From Candidatus Aenigmatarchaeota archaeon (GTDB lineage: Archaea; Aenigmatarchaeota; Aenigmatarchaeia; QMZP01; QMZT01), in assembly GCA_016932735.1 (NCBI GenBank), contig JAFGCI010000006.1, forward strand, positions 1-36,166: a stretch of DNA of 36,166 nucleotides. Direction: 5' to 3'. The stretch's first letter is position 1, and each line of letters begins with the position of its first letter. This document shows positions 10,135 through 18,133 of the stretch, piece after piece. Under the pieces are notes generated by a model. That model made no database searches. It was not told the DNA's origin and saw nothing but the letters and a program-made list of their open reading frames with translations. Both the position numbers and the translations under genes were made by a program.

Positions 10135-10153
10135 CGGACCGGTGACCGGTACG
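10135..10153. promoter_or_regulatory. GC-rich dyad with two ACCGGT sites
   Basis: ACCGGT at 10138-10143 and again at 10145-10150 are centred on a single G, giving a 13-bp palindrome that extends imperfectly to 19 bp (only the 10137/10151 pair fails). It stands out in an AT-rich interval between the psmB promoter (minus) and the promoter of the candidate RNA (plus), as an operator would. No regulator is identified. Confidence 0.45.
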
Positions 10154-10166
10154 AAAAGTTTATAAA
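10152..10166 (+). promoter_or_regulatory. BRE/TATA promoter for the candidate ncRNA
   Basis: A purine-rich BRE-like CGAAAAG runs into TTTATAAA, a near-consensus archaeal TATA box. About 25-28 bp downstream (10188-10191) is the first base of the stem of the candidate RNA at 10191-10268, the expected start-site distance. Confidence 0.6.
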
Positions 10167-10190
10167 CCCTACTTCCAATTACAATCAAAT

Positions 10191-10268
10191 AGCCCGGATG
10201 TAAATGAATGCTTACAAGCCACTAAAGCGCTTGCTCATTCCATTTCACCTTATCCCTTCATCCGGGCT
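10191..10268 (+). ncRNA. Candidate structured small RNA, unknown family
   Basis: The ends AGCCCGGATG (10191-10200) and CATCCGGGCT (10259-10268) pair as a perfect 10-bp stem. Inside, AAATGAATG (10202-10210) pairs with CATTCCATTT with one bulge, and CAAGC pairs with GCTTG around a small loop, so the whole 78 nt folds into one long hairpin. A good archaeal promoter sits at the right distance upstream. No open reading frame of note covers it. It lacks tRNA features, C/D boxes in the expected places and a 3' ACA. The rest of the 10065-10402 interval is AT-rich promoter and spacer. Confidence 0.6.
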
Positions 10269-10402
10269 CCTCATCCCATTTTCTGATGATTTATTCTGGA
10301 AAGTCCAACGTATATATTGATTTTAATAAATCCTGAAAAAATCGTGGGATAATAAAAAACCTACCAAAAGAGCAAAAGAAAGGGAAAGAAGGGTTACAGC
10401 AA

Positions 10403-10894
10403 TTACTCACTTGCTGTACCCGAGACTGTTCCTGAATCTGATAAGCCAGTGAAGTCGCCATCTACATTGTCGTAGTCAAAAGCTATGTTCAGATTGTACT
10501 TGGAACCTGCGCCAAGACCCAATACTGAGCAGTTTGCTGTGACGGCTATGGTTTGGCCTGTTGCAACCGATACGGGTGTTGTAGCCGGATCAACGCCGTT
10601 TACAAGTGGTACAGTGCAATCGGTTCCTGCCGCATTCTCTACTGTAATGCCTGTAATTCTGACATTATATGACTTGCTACTCGTCATTCTGAACGCAAAG
10701 CTACCGTCACTTGCATCCAGATTCCATGAACCTGCCGCAGGAGCGCCCAATTCAAAGCCTGTAGCTGCCTCTGGCGTCGGCACGTCGAAGAAACCGAGGG
10801 CTACCAGAGCGGCTGCAACGATTATAACGATTACTATTGCCCAGCCGTAGGTCATCAGGTATTCCATTGCAGATTGACCTTTTAAAAATCTCAT
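10403..10894 (-). CDS. Class III signal peptide pilin
   Basis: A 163-residue type IV pilin-like subunit. The N-terminus MRFLKGQSAMEYLMTYGWAI is a class III signal peptide: cleavage by an EppA-type prepilin peptidase after G6 leaves Q1 and the conserved glutamate E5 (QSAME), followed by a hydrophobic assembly helix (WAIVIVIIVAAALVALGFF). The exposed domain is small, Thr/Ser/Gly-rich and has two cysteines (TDC, ANC) that could form a disulfide. It is the last gene of the pilus cluster but has its own TATA box and a strong Shine-Dalgarno, as expected for the abundant structural subunit. Confidence 0.92.
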   Translation of the reverse strand: MRFLKGQSAMEYLMTYGWAIVIVIIVAAALVALGFFDVPTPEAATGFELGAPAAGSWNLDASDGSFAFRMTSSKSYNVRITGITVENAAGTDCTVPLVNGVDPATTPVSVATGQTIAVTANCSVLGLGAGSKYNLNIAFDYDNVDGDFTGLSDSGTVSGTASE

Positions 10895-10899
10895 CCCAA

Positions 10900-10955
10900 T
10901 TCACCTCTTTTTAAATATTACTTAATTATTAGGGGCGGTTCCTTTATATATAATT
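10900..10955 (-). promoter_or_regulatory. Promoter and Shine-Dalgarno of the pilin gene
   Basis: On the minus strand a TTATATATAAAGG box (10941-10955) lies about 50 bp before the pilin ATG, predicting a start near 10919. AGAGGTGAA at 10900-10908, five bases before the ATG, is an extended Shine-Dalgarno. This allows strong pilin expression separate from the assembly genes upstream. Confidence 0.65.
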
Positions 10956-10957
10956 AT

Positions 10958-11917
10958 TTACATCATCCCGGCGAAGAATGCATCCAGCATGCCGTTTGAC
11001 ACCAGGAATATTACCAGTGCCAATATTACGAAAATTGGTATGTATTTTATTCCGCTTTTTTCCTTGCCGCTATCGATTATGCCTATGATTAAGCCTGAGA
11101 AGAATGCAGTTATGATAAGGGATAATATGGAGAAAATGAACAGGAAATCCGGGGATATCTGCGCCCCGCCACCGCCACCGGAGAACATTCCCATTCCCAT
11201 CATCGGGACTGATGATGTTCCCGCGGAAGTGGAAGCCCCGAACTGCGACATCATGGCAACAAGATGTATCGTGAGCGCGTAGAGGACTGGAGCGGCGATG
11301 GCACCGGCAAACACTATGAAAATGCCATACATAAGTATGTTTGCCTTTACTTCATTCTTTATAGCGTGCTTTCTTCTGATATCTATCGCGGTCTCCTCTA
11401 AAAGGGCAACAAGCTCTCCGCCGGACTTCGTTCCCTCATTTATGAGTTTCATGGTGCTTCCAAGGATGTCTGATTTTACGAATTTTCCAAGCCTGCTGAA
11501 GGCATCTTCAAGGCTTCCGCCTGTCAGCATCTCTTTCCCCGATTCTTTTATTGCATCTGCGAGAGGCCCGAACTCTTCGCGTGCTGAAAGGACGAGAGCC
11601 CTGCTGGGAATGAATCCCGCCCTCATGTTAGCCGCCATCAGCTCCAGCGTGTCCGGCAGTATCTCCTCAACAAAATTGACCCTCTTTTCCATTGCAATGT
11701 AGATGAGGCCATGCATAAGGGCGAACGTCCCTCCAAAAACCCCGGCATACACAAATATTACGTATTCGCCTGCAAAAAAGCCTGCAACTGTTGCCGCCAG
11801 TATGCTCACTATAAGGGCTTTTGCAAAGAACTTTCCTATGTCCATCGACATTCCGGCATCTTTGAGCATTGTCTCTACTCTTATCCTGTATGGGTACGGA
11901 AGCATTTTCTTTATCAT
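10958..11917 (-). CDS. TadC-like pilus assembly membrane protein (T2SSF domain)
   Basis: A 319-residue polytopic membrane protein of the type II secretion F/TadC/ArlJ superfamily, the platform that couples the assembly ATPase to pilin insertion. Membrane segments lie near residues 25-70, around 195-220 (ILMYGIFIVFAGAIAAP), near 255-280 and at the C-terminus. The cytoplasmic domain between the first pairs contains the typical helical T2SSF motif (ANMRAGFIPSRAL, SGGELVALLEETA). A Gly/Met-rich low-complexity stretch (MGMGMFSGGGGG) precedes the third helix. It lies 10 bp after the TadB-like gene and is certainly cotranscribed; the two likely form a heterodimeric platform. Confidence 0.88.
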   Translation of the reverse strand: MIKKMLPYPYRIRVETMLKDAGMSMDIGKFFAKALIVSILAATVAGFFAGEYVIFVYAGVFGGTFALMHGLIYIAMEKRVNFVEEILPDTLELMAANMRAGFIPSRALVLSAREEFGPLADAIKESGKEMLTGGSLEDAFSRLGKFVKSDILGSTMKLINEGTKSGGELVALLEETAIDIRRKHAIKNEVKANILMYGIFIVFAGAIAAPVLYALTIHLVAMMSQFGASTSAGTSSVPMMGMGMFSGGGGGAQISPDFLFIFSILSLIITAFFSGLIIGIIDSGKEKSGIKYIPIFVILALVIFLVSNGMLDAFFAGMM

Positions 11918-11927
11918 AAAACCACTT

Positions 11928-12818
11928 CTAGTCTATTCCGGCAGGCCTCCTCGACTTTATCATCCCTATGAACATGAACTGGAAGATTACGAGAAATATC
12001 ATTATAAGCACCAGAATCATGTTGATGTCCATGTTGAGCCCGCCTGAAAATGTCGAGAGCACAAGCAGGAATGTTATTCCAAGGGTCGGCATTATGACGG
12101 CAAGCATCATGTACATCATTGTCATGGGGTTCAGCGTTGAGCCGTATTTCTTTATCGCTATTCTCTGCTCAACCGAGATATCATTTACAATCTCCTTGAT
12201 TGTCTCTCCGACATCTGCTCCGGATTTTATTGAGTTTACAAGCTGCCACATTATTCTCCTGAAATGAAGTGATGGTGTGTCCCTTGCTATCAGTTCCAGG
12301 GCAGCCGCCTCGGATTTCCCCGTGTTTATTTCATTCATCGCCTTTTTCATCTCCTCTGAAAGCCTCCCGTAGCCGCTTTTGGCGACGCCTGTTATGCACT
12401 GAAATAAAGGAACGCCTGCCCTTATCTGGACAAGAATCTGGTGCAGGGCGCCGGGAAGATTCTTCTCTATCTCCCTCACCTTCTTGTTAATCTGCACCTT
12501 GGGATACATTGAAATGATGAAAAAGACCATTCCGCCCACACCGAAACCGCTGCCTATCGCAAGTCCCATTGCAATCAGAATGTCGAGGTATCGGAAAGTG
12601 ACAAGGAACATCACGGCTGCTATTAAAAAATAATACAGGAAAAAACCTATCAGCGAAAAGGTCGCCCATTCCCTTGGCTCGAAATCTATTTCCGATTCCT
12701 TCAGGTCATATTTCATTCTCGGAAAGAATTTGGATACGAATTCCCCGAATCCCATGAACCTATGGGCCAGTTTCAACGCTATTTCTCTCTTGAAAGGCAG
12801 GAAAGGTATGGTCTGCAT
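11928..12818 (-). CDS. TadB-like pilus assembly membrane protein (T2SSF domain)
   Basis: A 296-residue protein with a soluble N-terminal region, two close membrane helices near residues 55-105, a cytoplasmic T2SSF domain (LPGALHQILVQIRAGVPLFQCI, NSIKSGADVGETI) and two C-terminal helices ending in a basic tail. This is the TadB/ArlJ-type platform fold. It begins one base after the stop of the HD-domain gene and is followed by the TadC-like paralogue. No assembly ATPase is found in the window, so the motor must be encoded elsewhere. Confidence 0.87.
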   Translation of the reverse strand: MQTIPFLPFKREIALKLAHRFMGFGEFVSKFFPRMKYDLKESEIDFEPREWATFSLIGFFLYYFLIAAVMFLVTFRYLDILIAMGLAIGSGFGVGGMVFFIISMYPKVQINKKVREIEKNLPGALHQILVQIRAGVPLFQCITGVAKSGYGRLSEEMKKAMNEINTGKSEAAALELIARDTPSLHFRRIMWQLVNSIKSGADVGETIKEIVNDISVEQRIAIKKYGSTLNPMTMMYMMLAVIMPTLGITFLLVLSTFSGGLNMDINMILVLIMIFLVIFQFMFIGMIKSRRPAGID

Positions 12819-12819
12819 A

Positions 12820-13425
12820 TTATTTACTCCTTATATCCCTAATCAGATCCAGAAGGCTTGACGTTTCATCTTCTTCGGATGAGCTTTCCGATTCGAGTCC
12901 GGCATCGAAGAGATCAATCGCTGACAGTATCTTTGCCTCGATTGTCATAGGCGGCGTCGGTCCTTTGTCGCCGAAATGCGAAGCCACCATATGTATCACT
13001 TCCGGCGGAAATCCTCTGGAATAAAGTTCCGAAGTTCCAAGCATCGTATGGTCCAGAAGAATCTCTGAACTATCCCATTCATCCTTGGATTTTATATATT
13101 CAAACACTTTCCCTATATCATGCAGGAGGCAACCCGCTATCAGAACGTCCGTATCAGTCTTTATCCCGTAGACACTCCTCAGGACTTCGGCAATCCTGAC
13201 CGACATTTTAGTGACGCTCAGTGTATGTTCGGCAAGGCCTCCCTCATAAACATGATGCCAGTTAAGCGATGCGGGGGCGTTTTCGAATCCTGAGTGCTTT
13301 CCTGAAAAATTCCTGTTGGAAAGGAAGGGATTTTTCAGAATTGATATTGTCTTTTTCCTTAGTTCTGCATTCCGTATCCTTTCTGCAATCTTAAGCAGTT
13401 CCTTCATTCTCGCCATAATTGACAT
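12820..13425 (-). CDS. HD-domain phosphohydrolase in the pilus operon
   Basis: A 201-residue HD-domain protein resembling the nuclease-associated HD domain of YhaM-type enzymes. Visible metal-ligand motifs are HHVYEGGLAEHTLSV, the HD pair in LLHDIGK, HTMLG and a later ASHFGDKG. HD domains of this type hydrolyse phosphoester bonds in nucleotides or RNA; the substrate is not evident. The frame extends to ATG 13461, but ATG 13425 has a G-rich Shine-Dalgarno-like run and a smaller overlap (35 rather than 71 bp) with the upstream gene. Its position between the ectodomain protein and the platform genes suggests coordinated expression with the pilus. The C-terminus is Ser/Glu-rich. Confidence 0.85.
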   Translation of the reverse strand: MSIMARMKELLKIAERIRNAELRKKTISILKNPFLSNRNFSGKHSGFENAPASLNWHHVYEGGLAEHTLSVTKMSVRIAEVLRSVYGIKTDTDVLIAGCLLHDIGKVFEYIKSKDEWDSSEILLDHTMLGTSELYSRGFPPEVIHMVASHFGDKGPTPPMTIEAKILSAIDLFDAGLESESSSEEDETSSLLDLIRDIRSK

Positions 13426-16400
13426 TGTCCCCCCATTTCTGTTTTTTCGCAGACTTATCATTTACTTCGATTTCCCCCAGTTCCTTTGCCAGCCCGCTCA
13501 TTGTTGATGCTATATTTTCTTTCCTTTCTTTCCTTTCCTGAAGTAGCTTCACAAAGGTCTCTTCATCGATCTCCCTTCTGAAATATTCCGAGTGAAGCAT
13601 ATCAATATCGTTCTCTATGTTCTCAAACTCAAGCTGCAGGTCCCTCAGCTTCTCCTTTATCACTAACCTCCTGTCTGTCATGTGTTTCTGCTGGACCTTC
13701 TTTTCGACCTCCTCCATGTCGATTTTCTCTGTCTTTGTTATGACGGTCGTCTTTCCCTTTCTCGCATATACGACCACTGCGGAGAACACTATAACAATAA
13801 GGATTACAGCGCCTATTATATAGAAAAGGTAGTCTCCTATATCCGGTTTCTTGACCGTCATCATGAAAGATTCAAGACCTCCGGTAATCCCTTTGTCGTC
13901 GCTTGCTGAAAAGTCAAAGGATAGCATTTCCCTTTCTCCAGTATCAAATGTTCCTACATATGTCCCGGGCTCAACTCCCCTTTCTAAAATAACATAATCC
14001 TCGCCGTTTATCCTCATTCTTATTGATGCATCGTTTGCAGGAACGCCGTTGCCGTATTCGGCTTTTACCTTCACCTTTACGGTCTGTCCCGGCAACAGTT
14101 GCTCATAATGCGAGGGTTCAAGAACCTTTATTGTCAGCCCGGCTCCCTCAAGCTGCAATATAACGGAGTTTGTTCCGTATTCATCGTTATTTTCCCCGAT
14201 GCAGACAAGGACCCATTCGGTTTTATTGTGATGCAAAGGGACGTTATATTCTCTTCTGTAAAACACGTTTTCTTTTTCATCGATTTCCTGAGCAAGCAGG
14301 AGCGTGTAATCTCCATTAATATCAGTGCAGTTCACTATCATGTTTTTAATATCCCTGTTGTTTTGTGTTACCCTGACTATTATAGGAACTTTCTCGCCCT
14401 TTGTTATCTTTCCGGCAGAAGTTGAAGGCGACAATATTGCCAGATTATAGTTGTTCATATCAGAGGGGTTTATTATCACATCAAGGGTTTTTTCGCCGCG
14501 GTTATTATAAGCATCCACTACCTCGATTTTTATCTGGCAGGAGCCGGCCGGAACCGCTCTGGAGATAACGATATTATCAATAGAATACGCGCCGAGGCCA
14601 TTGGCCTGGAAGCTGTCCGATTTTTTCTTGTATGTATCCCCGCATACAAGTTCAGCACTTACATATGCCCTTTTTTCAGTAACTCCTATTATCTTTATTT
14701 CATCAAAGGTGTTGTAAATCTGCCTGTCAGTCGAACCAGTCAACAATTGTATTATCGGTTCGACCGTCAAATCCTTTTCCTCTTCGAATTTCTGGTTTAC
14801 CGTTATCTTTATTTTTCCAAGGCCTGCAGCCGCTATCTCGCTGATTCTGCCCTTGCCTGTATGTAAGCCGTTCGAGTATCCAAGCGTCACATCGCTTTCC
14901 ATAAATTGCGAAGAAGCCGTCAGTATGCAGTCTGTGCAATAAGATCCATCTTTATACGCCTTTACCTCTATGTCAAATTCGTGCCCTCTTTTAAATGCCT
15001 CGGAAACCATGGGGGAGACTATGTCCAACATTATATTATCTGCTGCAGAATCATCATCGCCGTGAACCTCTATCAGGCCCGTATTCTGTGTAACGGACGG
15101 GGAGCCGGCCTTAACAGCCTTTATCCCCAGTTCGTACGTTCCCGAATCCCTGGCTTTAAGGTTCCATTTAGCCAGGGTCCCGCAGTCCATGGGGTTTGGG
15201 TGTATGCTATCAGCCAAATATATCTGGGTATCCGGTCCGATCTCACTGAAAGCCGGTGTGAAAGAGTTCTTATAAAGGGCGTAACATTTTATTATTCCGG
15301 TACAGTCGCCTATACATCTTCCCGAAAGCTCAAACTGTTCATCCGTCTTAAGAGCTGTAAGAGATGCGACTTTGGGATAGTCTATTTCTATGCTTAGACC
15401 TGTCGTAGTTGGCAATGTGTCATATCTGAAATACAGTTTACATATTTCCTGAACCGAATCAATCCCCGGAGCGCTGAAACCCATATACACATATCCGTCA
15501 TCTCCTATAACAGCATTATCGGTAGATACAGTCCAGTTGAAATTGTAGCTCTTGTCTCTGTCTAAAATATGATTTATATTTCGGGATCCGGAAACTCCAA
15601 GCCCCGTGGAGATAGTTCCGGTTACGTCTCCGCAGTCCCCTTCTATGCATTTAACTGTTGCACCCACGATAATATCTTCTCCCCGGTATATTGGCACCGT
15701 AGGATCCGGGCAATTGGCGTTCGCTATTTGCAATCTGCCCAAAGTTTCAGAACTTCCGCTTTCAGTGCTTACGGTCACCGGAATCTCAATGCTCTCCCCG
15801 CGTATACCGAGGTCCTGATTATTATAAAAGCCTGTCGCCCTGACACTGATGTAATCTTCGCCCGGATTAACGCCTGTTATCTCTATTTGAAATTCCTCGC
15901 TTTCTGTTTCTCCGGTATCCGTCCCCAGATAATTTGTGGATATAAATGTGTTTGTTGCTCTGATATTGTCTTCGGTGGAATAAAGCTCATAAGTCATTTT
16001 CCCGCAGTAGCCGTCCTTGCATGTTGATTTGAAAGTAATTGTGTCAGAACTTTGCAACGGAATATTATCCGGAAGTTCTGTATCGGTTGTTATTTCAACC
16101 CAGCCCACCTCTGTATAATTTATCAGCAGGGAGGCATTTCTAAGTTCGACGCAATAATACTTATCATTTTCCTGGGCTTTCAGCATTACAGAATAATTAT
16201 TCCTGTCGATAGAATTCCTGACATCGTCGCTGAAATAATTGTATGTGTTTGAACTGCTTTCCTTTATATTGAGCCAGTTTGTTGCGGTTGACGTATTTCT
16301 CACATAGAGTTCCATGCCTTTGTTGGTTTCAGAGTTTGGTATACAATTATTATTATAGAATTTGGCAGACCTGTAGTAGGCTGTCATGTTCACCTGATGT

Positions 16401-16600
16401 ATTATATATCCATTGTTTTCTGTATATGGATTGTTCCACTGGAAAATATAACTGTGGGGTGCCAATGCATAAGGGTCATGATAAACGCTGCTTGCTCTGT
16501 TATCGTAATATAAGCTATATTCCATTGAAGATACATGAACAGGAATTACCAGTAGAAAGTATAAGATGGAAATCAAAATAACGATGTCCTGATGCCTCAT
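13391..16600 (-). CDS. Large secreted membrane-anchored protein with cytoplasmic coiled coil
   Basis: A 1069-residue protein led by a signal peptide (VILISILYFLLVIPVHVSS). About 880 residues of beta-rich extracellular repeats follow, with paired cysteines (CKDGYCG, CIEGDCG, CIGDCTG) in repeated Ig/CARDB-like modules. One membrane helix (YLFYIIGAVILIVIVFSAVVV) leads to a cytoplasmic tail of about 120 residues that is strongly charged and coiled-coil forming, with a SHOCT-like segment (YFRREIDEETFVKLLQERKE). It heads the operon that continues into the HD, TadB, TadC and pilin genes, so it may be a filament-associated anchor or sensor. A minus-strand TTTATTTAA at 16627-16635 predicts an almost leaderless mRNA. 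Confidence 0.85.
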   Translation of the reverse strand: MRHQDIVILISILYFLLVIPVHVSSMEYSLYYDNRASSVYHDPYALAPHSYIFQWNNPYTENNGYIIHQVNMTAYYRSAKFYNNNCIPNSETNKGMELYVRNTSTATNWLNIKESSSNTYNYFSDDVRNSIDRNNYSVMLKAQENDKYYCVELRNASLLINYTEVGWVEITTDTELPDNIPLQSSDTITFKSTCKDGYCGKMTYELYSTEDNIRATNTFISTNYLGTDTGETESEEFQIEITGVNPGEDYISVRATGFYNNQDLGIRGESIEIPVTVSTESGSSETLGRLQIANANCPDPTVPIYRGEDIIVGATVKCIEGDCGDVTGTISTGLGVSGSRNINHILDRDKSYNFNWTVSTDNAVIGDDGYVYMGFSAPGIDSVQEICKLYFRYDTLPTTTGLSIEIDYPKVASLTALKTDEQFELSGRCIGDCTGIIKCYALYKNSFTPAFSEIGPDTQIYLADSIHPNPMDCGTLAKWNLKARDSGTYELGIKAVKAGSPSVTQNTGLIEVHGDDDSAADNIMLDIVSPMVSEAFKRGHEFDIEVKAYKDGSYCTDCILTASSQFMESDVTLGYSNGLHTGKGRISEIAAAGLGKIKITVNQKFEEEKDLTVEPIIQLLTGSTDRQIYNTFDEIKIIGVTEKRAYVSAELVCGDTYKKKSDSFQANGLGAYSIDNIVISRAVPAGSCQIKIEVVDAYNNRGEKTLDVIINPSDMNNYNLAILSPSTSAGKITKGEKVPIIVRVTQNNRDIKNMIVNCTDINGDYTLLLAQEIDEKENVFYRREYNVPLHHNKTEWVLVCIGENNDEYGTNSVILQLEGAGLTIKVLEPSHYEQLLPGQTVKVKVKAEYGNGVPANDASIRMRINGEDYVILERGVEPGTYVGTFDTGEREMLSFDFSASDDKGITGGLESFMMTVKKPDIGDYLFYIIGAVILIVIVFSAVVVYARKGKTTVITKTEKIDMEEVEKKVQQKHMTDRRLVIKEKLRDLQLEFENIENDIDMLHSEYFRREIDEETFVKLLQERKERKENIASTMSGLAKELGEIEVNDKSAKKQKWGDNVNYGENEGTA

Positions 16601-16632
16601 ATAGTTATAATAATGTATGAAGTTGGTTAAAT

Positions 16633-16646
16633 AAAAACCGGTTTTT
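16633..16646. promoter_or_regulatory. Perfect 14-bp palindrome at the pilus operon promoter
   Basis: AAAAACCGGTTTTT is a perfect palindrome that overlaps or abuts the minus-strand TATA/BRE region of the 16600 gene. Its ACCGGT core is the same hexamer found doubled at 10138-10150. It could be an operator; the T-run could also help end the tfs transcript. Confidence 0.4.
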
Positions 16647-16670
16647 TGCTTTCAGTCCAAGAGGAGAATT

Positions 16671-17009
16671 CTAATACTCTCTCCACTTGTGGGCGCACTT
16701 TGTGCACTTGAAGAATGTCGCAATGACGCTGTCCTCGTCGCTGACTTCTATCTCCTGCGTCCACCAGTATGCTTCGTTGTTCTCGCACTTCGGGCAGTTG
16801 ACAATTGTCTTCGGGAGAGCTTCAGCGTTCTTCTTGACAATGATTACCTGGTCCTGCGGGCTCTCCACGACTTCTTCCTTGATTTCAATGGCCTTGTACT
16901 TCTTCTTCACCATGCCGCACTTTCTGCACGTGAGAAATATCTTTTCGCCTTTCTTGTCTTCGTATTTTTTACTTACGAGTACAGCGCCGCATTTCGGACA
17001 GAAATCCAT
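16671..17009 (-). CDS. tfs: Transcription factor S (TFS, TFIIS/RPB9-like)
   Basis: A 112-residue archaeal TFS, which rescues stalled RNA polymerase by stimulating transcript cleavage. It has the two expected zinc ribbons: C4/C7 with C28/C31 at the N-terminus, and CPKC...CTKC at the C-terminus. The C-ribbon loop carries the catalytic acidic pair within SDED and ends HKWREY, both diagnostic. A Shine-Dalgarno (GGAGGG) precedes the ATG at 17009. It is divergent from csaA across an AT-rich interval with a TATA run near 17046-17058 and a small dyad. Confidence 0.93.
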   Translation of the reverse strand: MDFCPKCGAVLVSKKYEDKKGEKIFLTCRKCGMVKKKYKAIEIKEEVVESPQDQVIIVKKNAEALPKTIVNCPKCENNEAYWWTQEIEVSDEDSVIATFFKCTKCAHKWREY

Positions 17010-17063
17010 AGGAGCCCTCCAAAAAATTTTATCTTATCAATTATGGGGTATAAATATATAAAT

Positions 17064-17088
17064 GTAACATATTTAAACTTTTTGTTAC
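17064..17088. promoter_or_regulatory. Dyad in the tfs/csaA divergent promoter
   Basis: GTAACA (17064-17069) and TGTTAC (17083-17088) form a 6-bp inverted repeat around an ATTTAAA TATA-like core between the two divergent genes. It may be an operator; it is short enough to be chance. Confidence 0.25.
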
Positions 17089-17156
17089 GAATAAAAAATT
17101 AAAGAATAATATTACGAAAATGCGCTGTATTTGTGTATAAATTACAGAGGTCTCCC

Positions 17157-17498
17157 ATGAAAGAACCAATAAACTATAATGACTTTGAAAAAGTGGATTT
17201 CAGGGTGGGAACAATAATTTCCGCGGAGGATTTTCCCGAAGCAAGGAAGCCTGCCTACAGGATGAGGATTGACTTCGGACCCAAAATAGGGATAAAGCAG
17301 TCAAGCGCCCAAATAACAGGCCCTTACAGAAACAAGGAAGAGCTGATTGGCAAACAGGTCGTTTGTGTTATAAACTTCCCGCCCAAGCAGATTGGGCCTT
17401 TCTTGTCTGAAGTTCTAGTCACGGGTTTTGATACACATGAGGGTGTTGTATTGACTACAGTTGATAAGAAAGTGGAAAATGGGATGAGGTTGTATTAG
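17157..17498 (+). CDS. csaA: CsaA-like tRNA-binding (EMAP-II OB-fold) protein
   Basis: A 113-residue single-domain protein of the EMAP-II/Trbp111/CsaA family. Diagnostic features are DFRVGTII, the central SSAQIT segment, [16 protein letters not shown] and a C-terminal EVLVTGF. Family members bind tRNA or act as export-related chaperones in bacteria; the archaeal role is unclear. The frame can be extended to GTG 17133, but the ATG at 17157 has AGAGGT just upstream and gives the normal family length. Its TAG stop overlaps the stop of the convergent asparaginase-like gene by the tetranucleotide TTAG. Confidence 0.88.
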   Translation: MKEPINYNDFEKVDFRVGTIISAEDFPEARKPAYRMRIDFGPKIGIKQSSAQITGPYRNKEELIGKQVVCVINFPPKQIGPFLSEVLVTGFDTHEGVVLTTVDKKVENGMRLY

Positions 17499-18106
17499 AT
17501 TTCCCCAAAAATGGACATGAATCTGGCTTCATAAAGGTACTTGAATACTTCGTCCGGCTCAAGAACCCTTCCGTTCATGCATACATATATTCCCGGCTCA
17601 AGCTTCTGGGTCATCGCTATTGCATATCCCAGATGGAAGGGGGCATCTGAAGGTGCAAAACCTGTAAGAGGGACAAGGGAGCCTGTCAGAATTATGATTT
17701 TATCCTTCTTCTTTAGTCTCGCTTTAAGGAATTTTGCAGTGTCGGACATAGTATATGTTCCATGTGTGATTATTATTCTCTTATGAGGGCTTTCCTCAAC
17801 TACCTTCAGGAGAGCTTTAAGATCCTCCGAAGTGAGCTCCCTGCTGTCCTTCATGCATATCTCTGTGAATTCGAGATTCTCATAAATATCAAGGGATTTT
17901 ACGAACTGCGGGATTACCGACTCTTTGTGCGGCTTAACGGTATCTTTTGACCTCTCCCAGAATGAGTCAATAGTTCCGCCCGTCATTATGAAGTGAATTG
18001 TCGGAACATTATCTTTCCATACTTTGGGGAATTTTATTGTTTTATGTTTTTTTCTTCTACTGGCTGTTTTTGATCTGGATTTCTTTTCATCCACTTTCCC
18101 GGGCAT
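17495..18106 (-). CDS. Short asparaginase-like domain protein, catalytic residues altered
   Basis: A 203-residue protein matching only the N-terminal domain of type I/II L-asparaginases (full enzymes are about 330). The first threonine motif is intact (MTGGTID, T45). The second motif reads HGTYTM where active enzymes have HGTDTM, and the later NGRV segment reads NGRVLEP without the usual catalytic lysine. Asparaginase activity is therefore doubtful; it may bind a ligand or act on another substrate. A roughly 30-residue Lys/Arg-rich extension ([15 protein letters not shown]) could bind nucleic acid. It lies 27 bp after bud32 on the same strand, so cotranscription is likely. Confidence 0.8.
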   Translation of the reverse strand: MPGKVDEKKSRSKTASRRKKHKTIKFPKVWKDNVPTIHFIMTGGTIDSFWERSKDTVKPHKESVIPQFVKSLDIYENLEFTEICMKDSRELTSEDLKALLKVVEESPHKRIIITHGTYTMSDTAKFLKARLKKKDKIIILTGSLVPLTGFAPSDAPFHLGYAIAMTQKLEPGIYVCMNGRVLEPDEVFKYLYEARFMSIFGEI

Positions 18107-18133
18107 AGAAAATAATTGCTTAAACGGTTTACA

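Noticed and set aside
10284-10337. Possible C/D box RNA (CTGATGA with a later CTGA)
   Set aside because: The C box lacks the initial purine, no internal C'/D' pair or terminal stem is visible, and no promoter precedes it.
14906-15397. 163-residue plus-strand ORF antisense to the 1069-residue protein
   Set aside because: Shadow frame without promoter, Shine-Dalgarno or recognisable domain.
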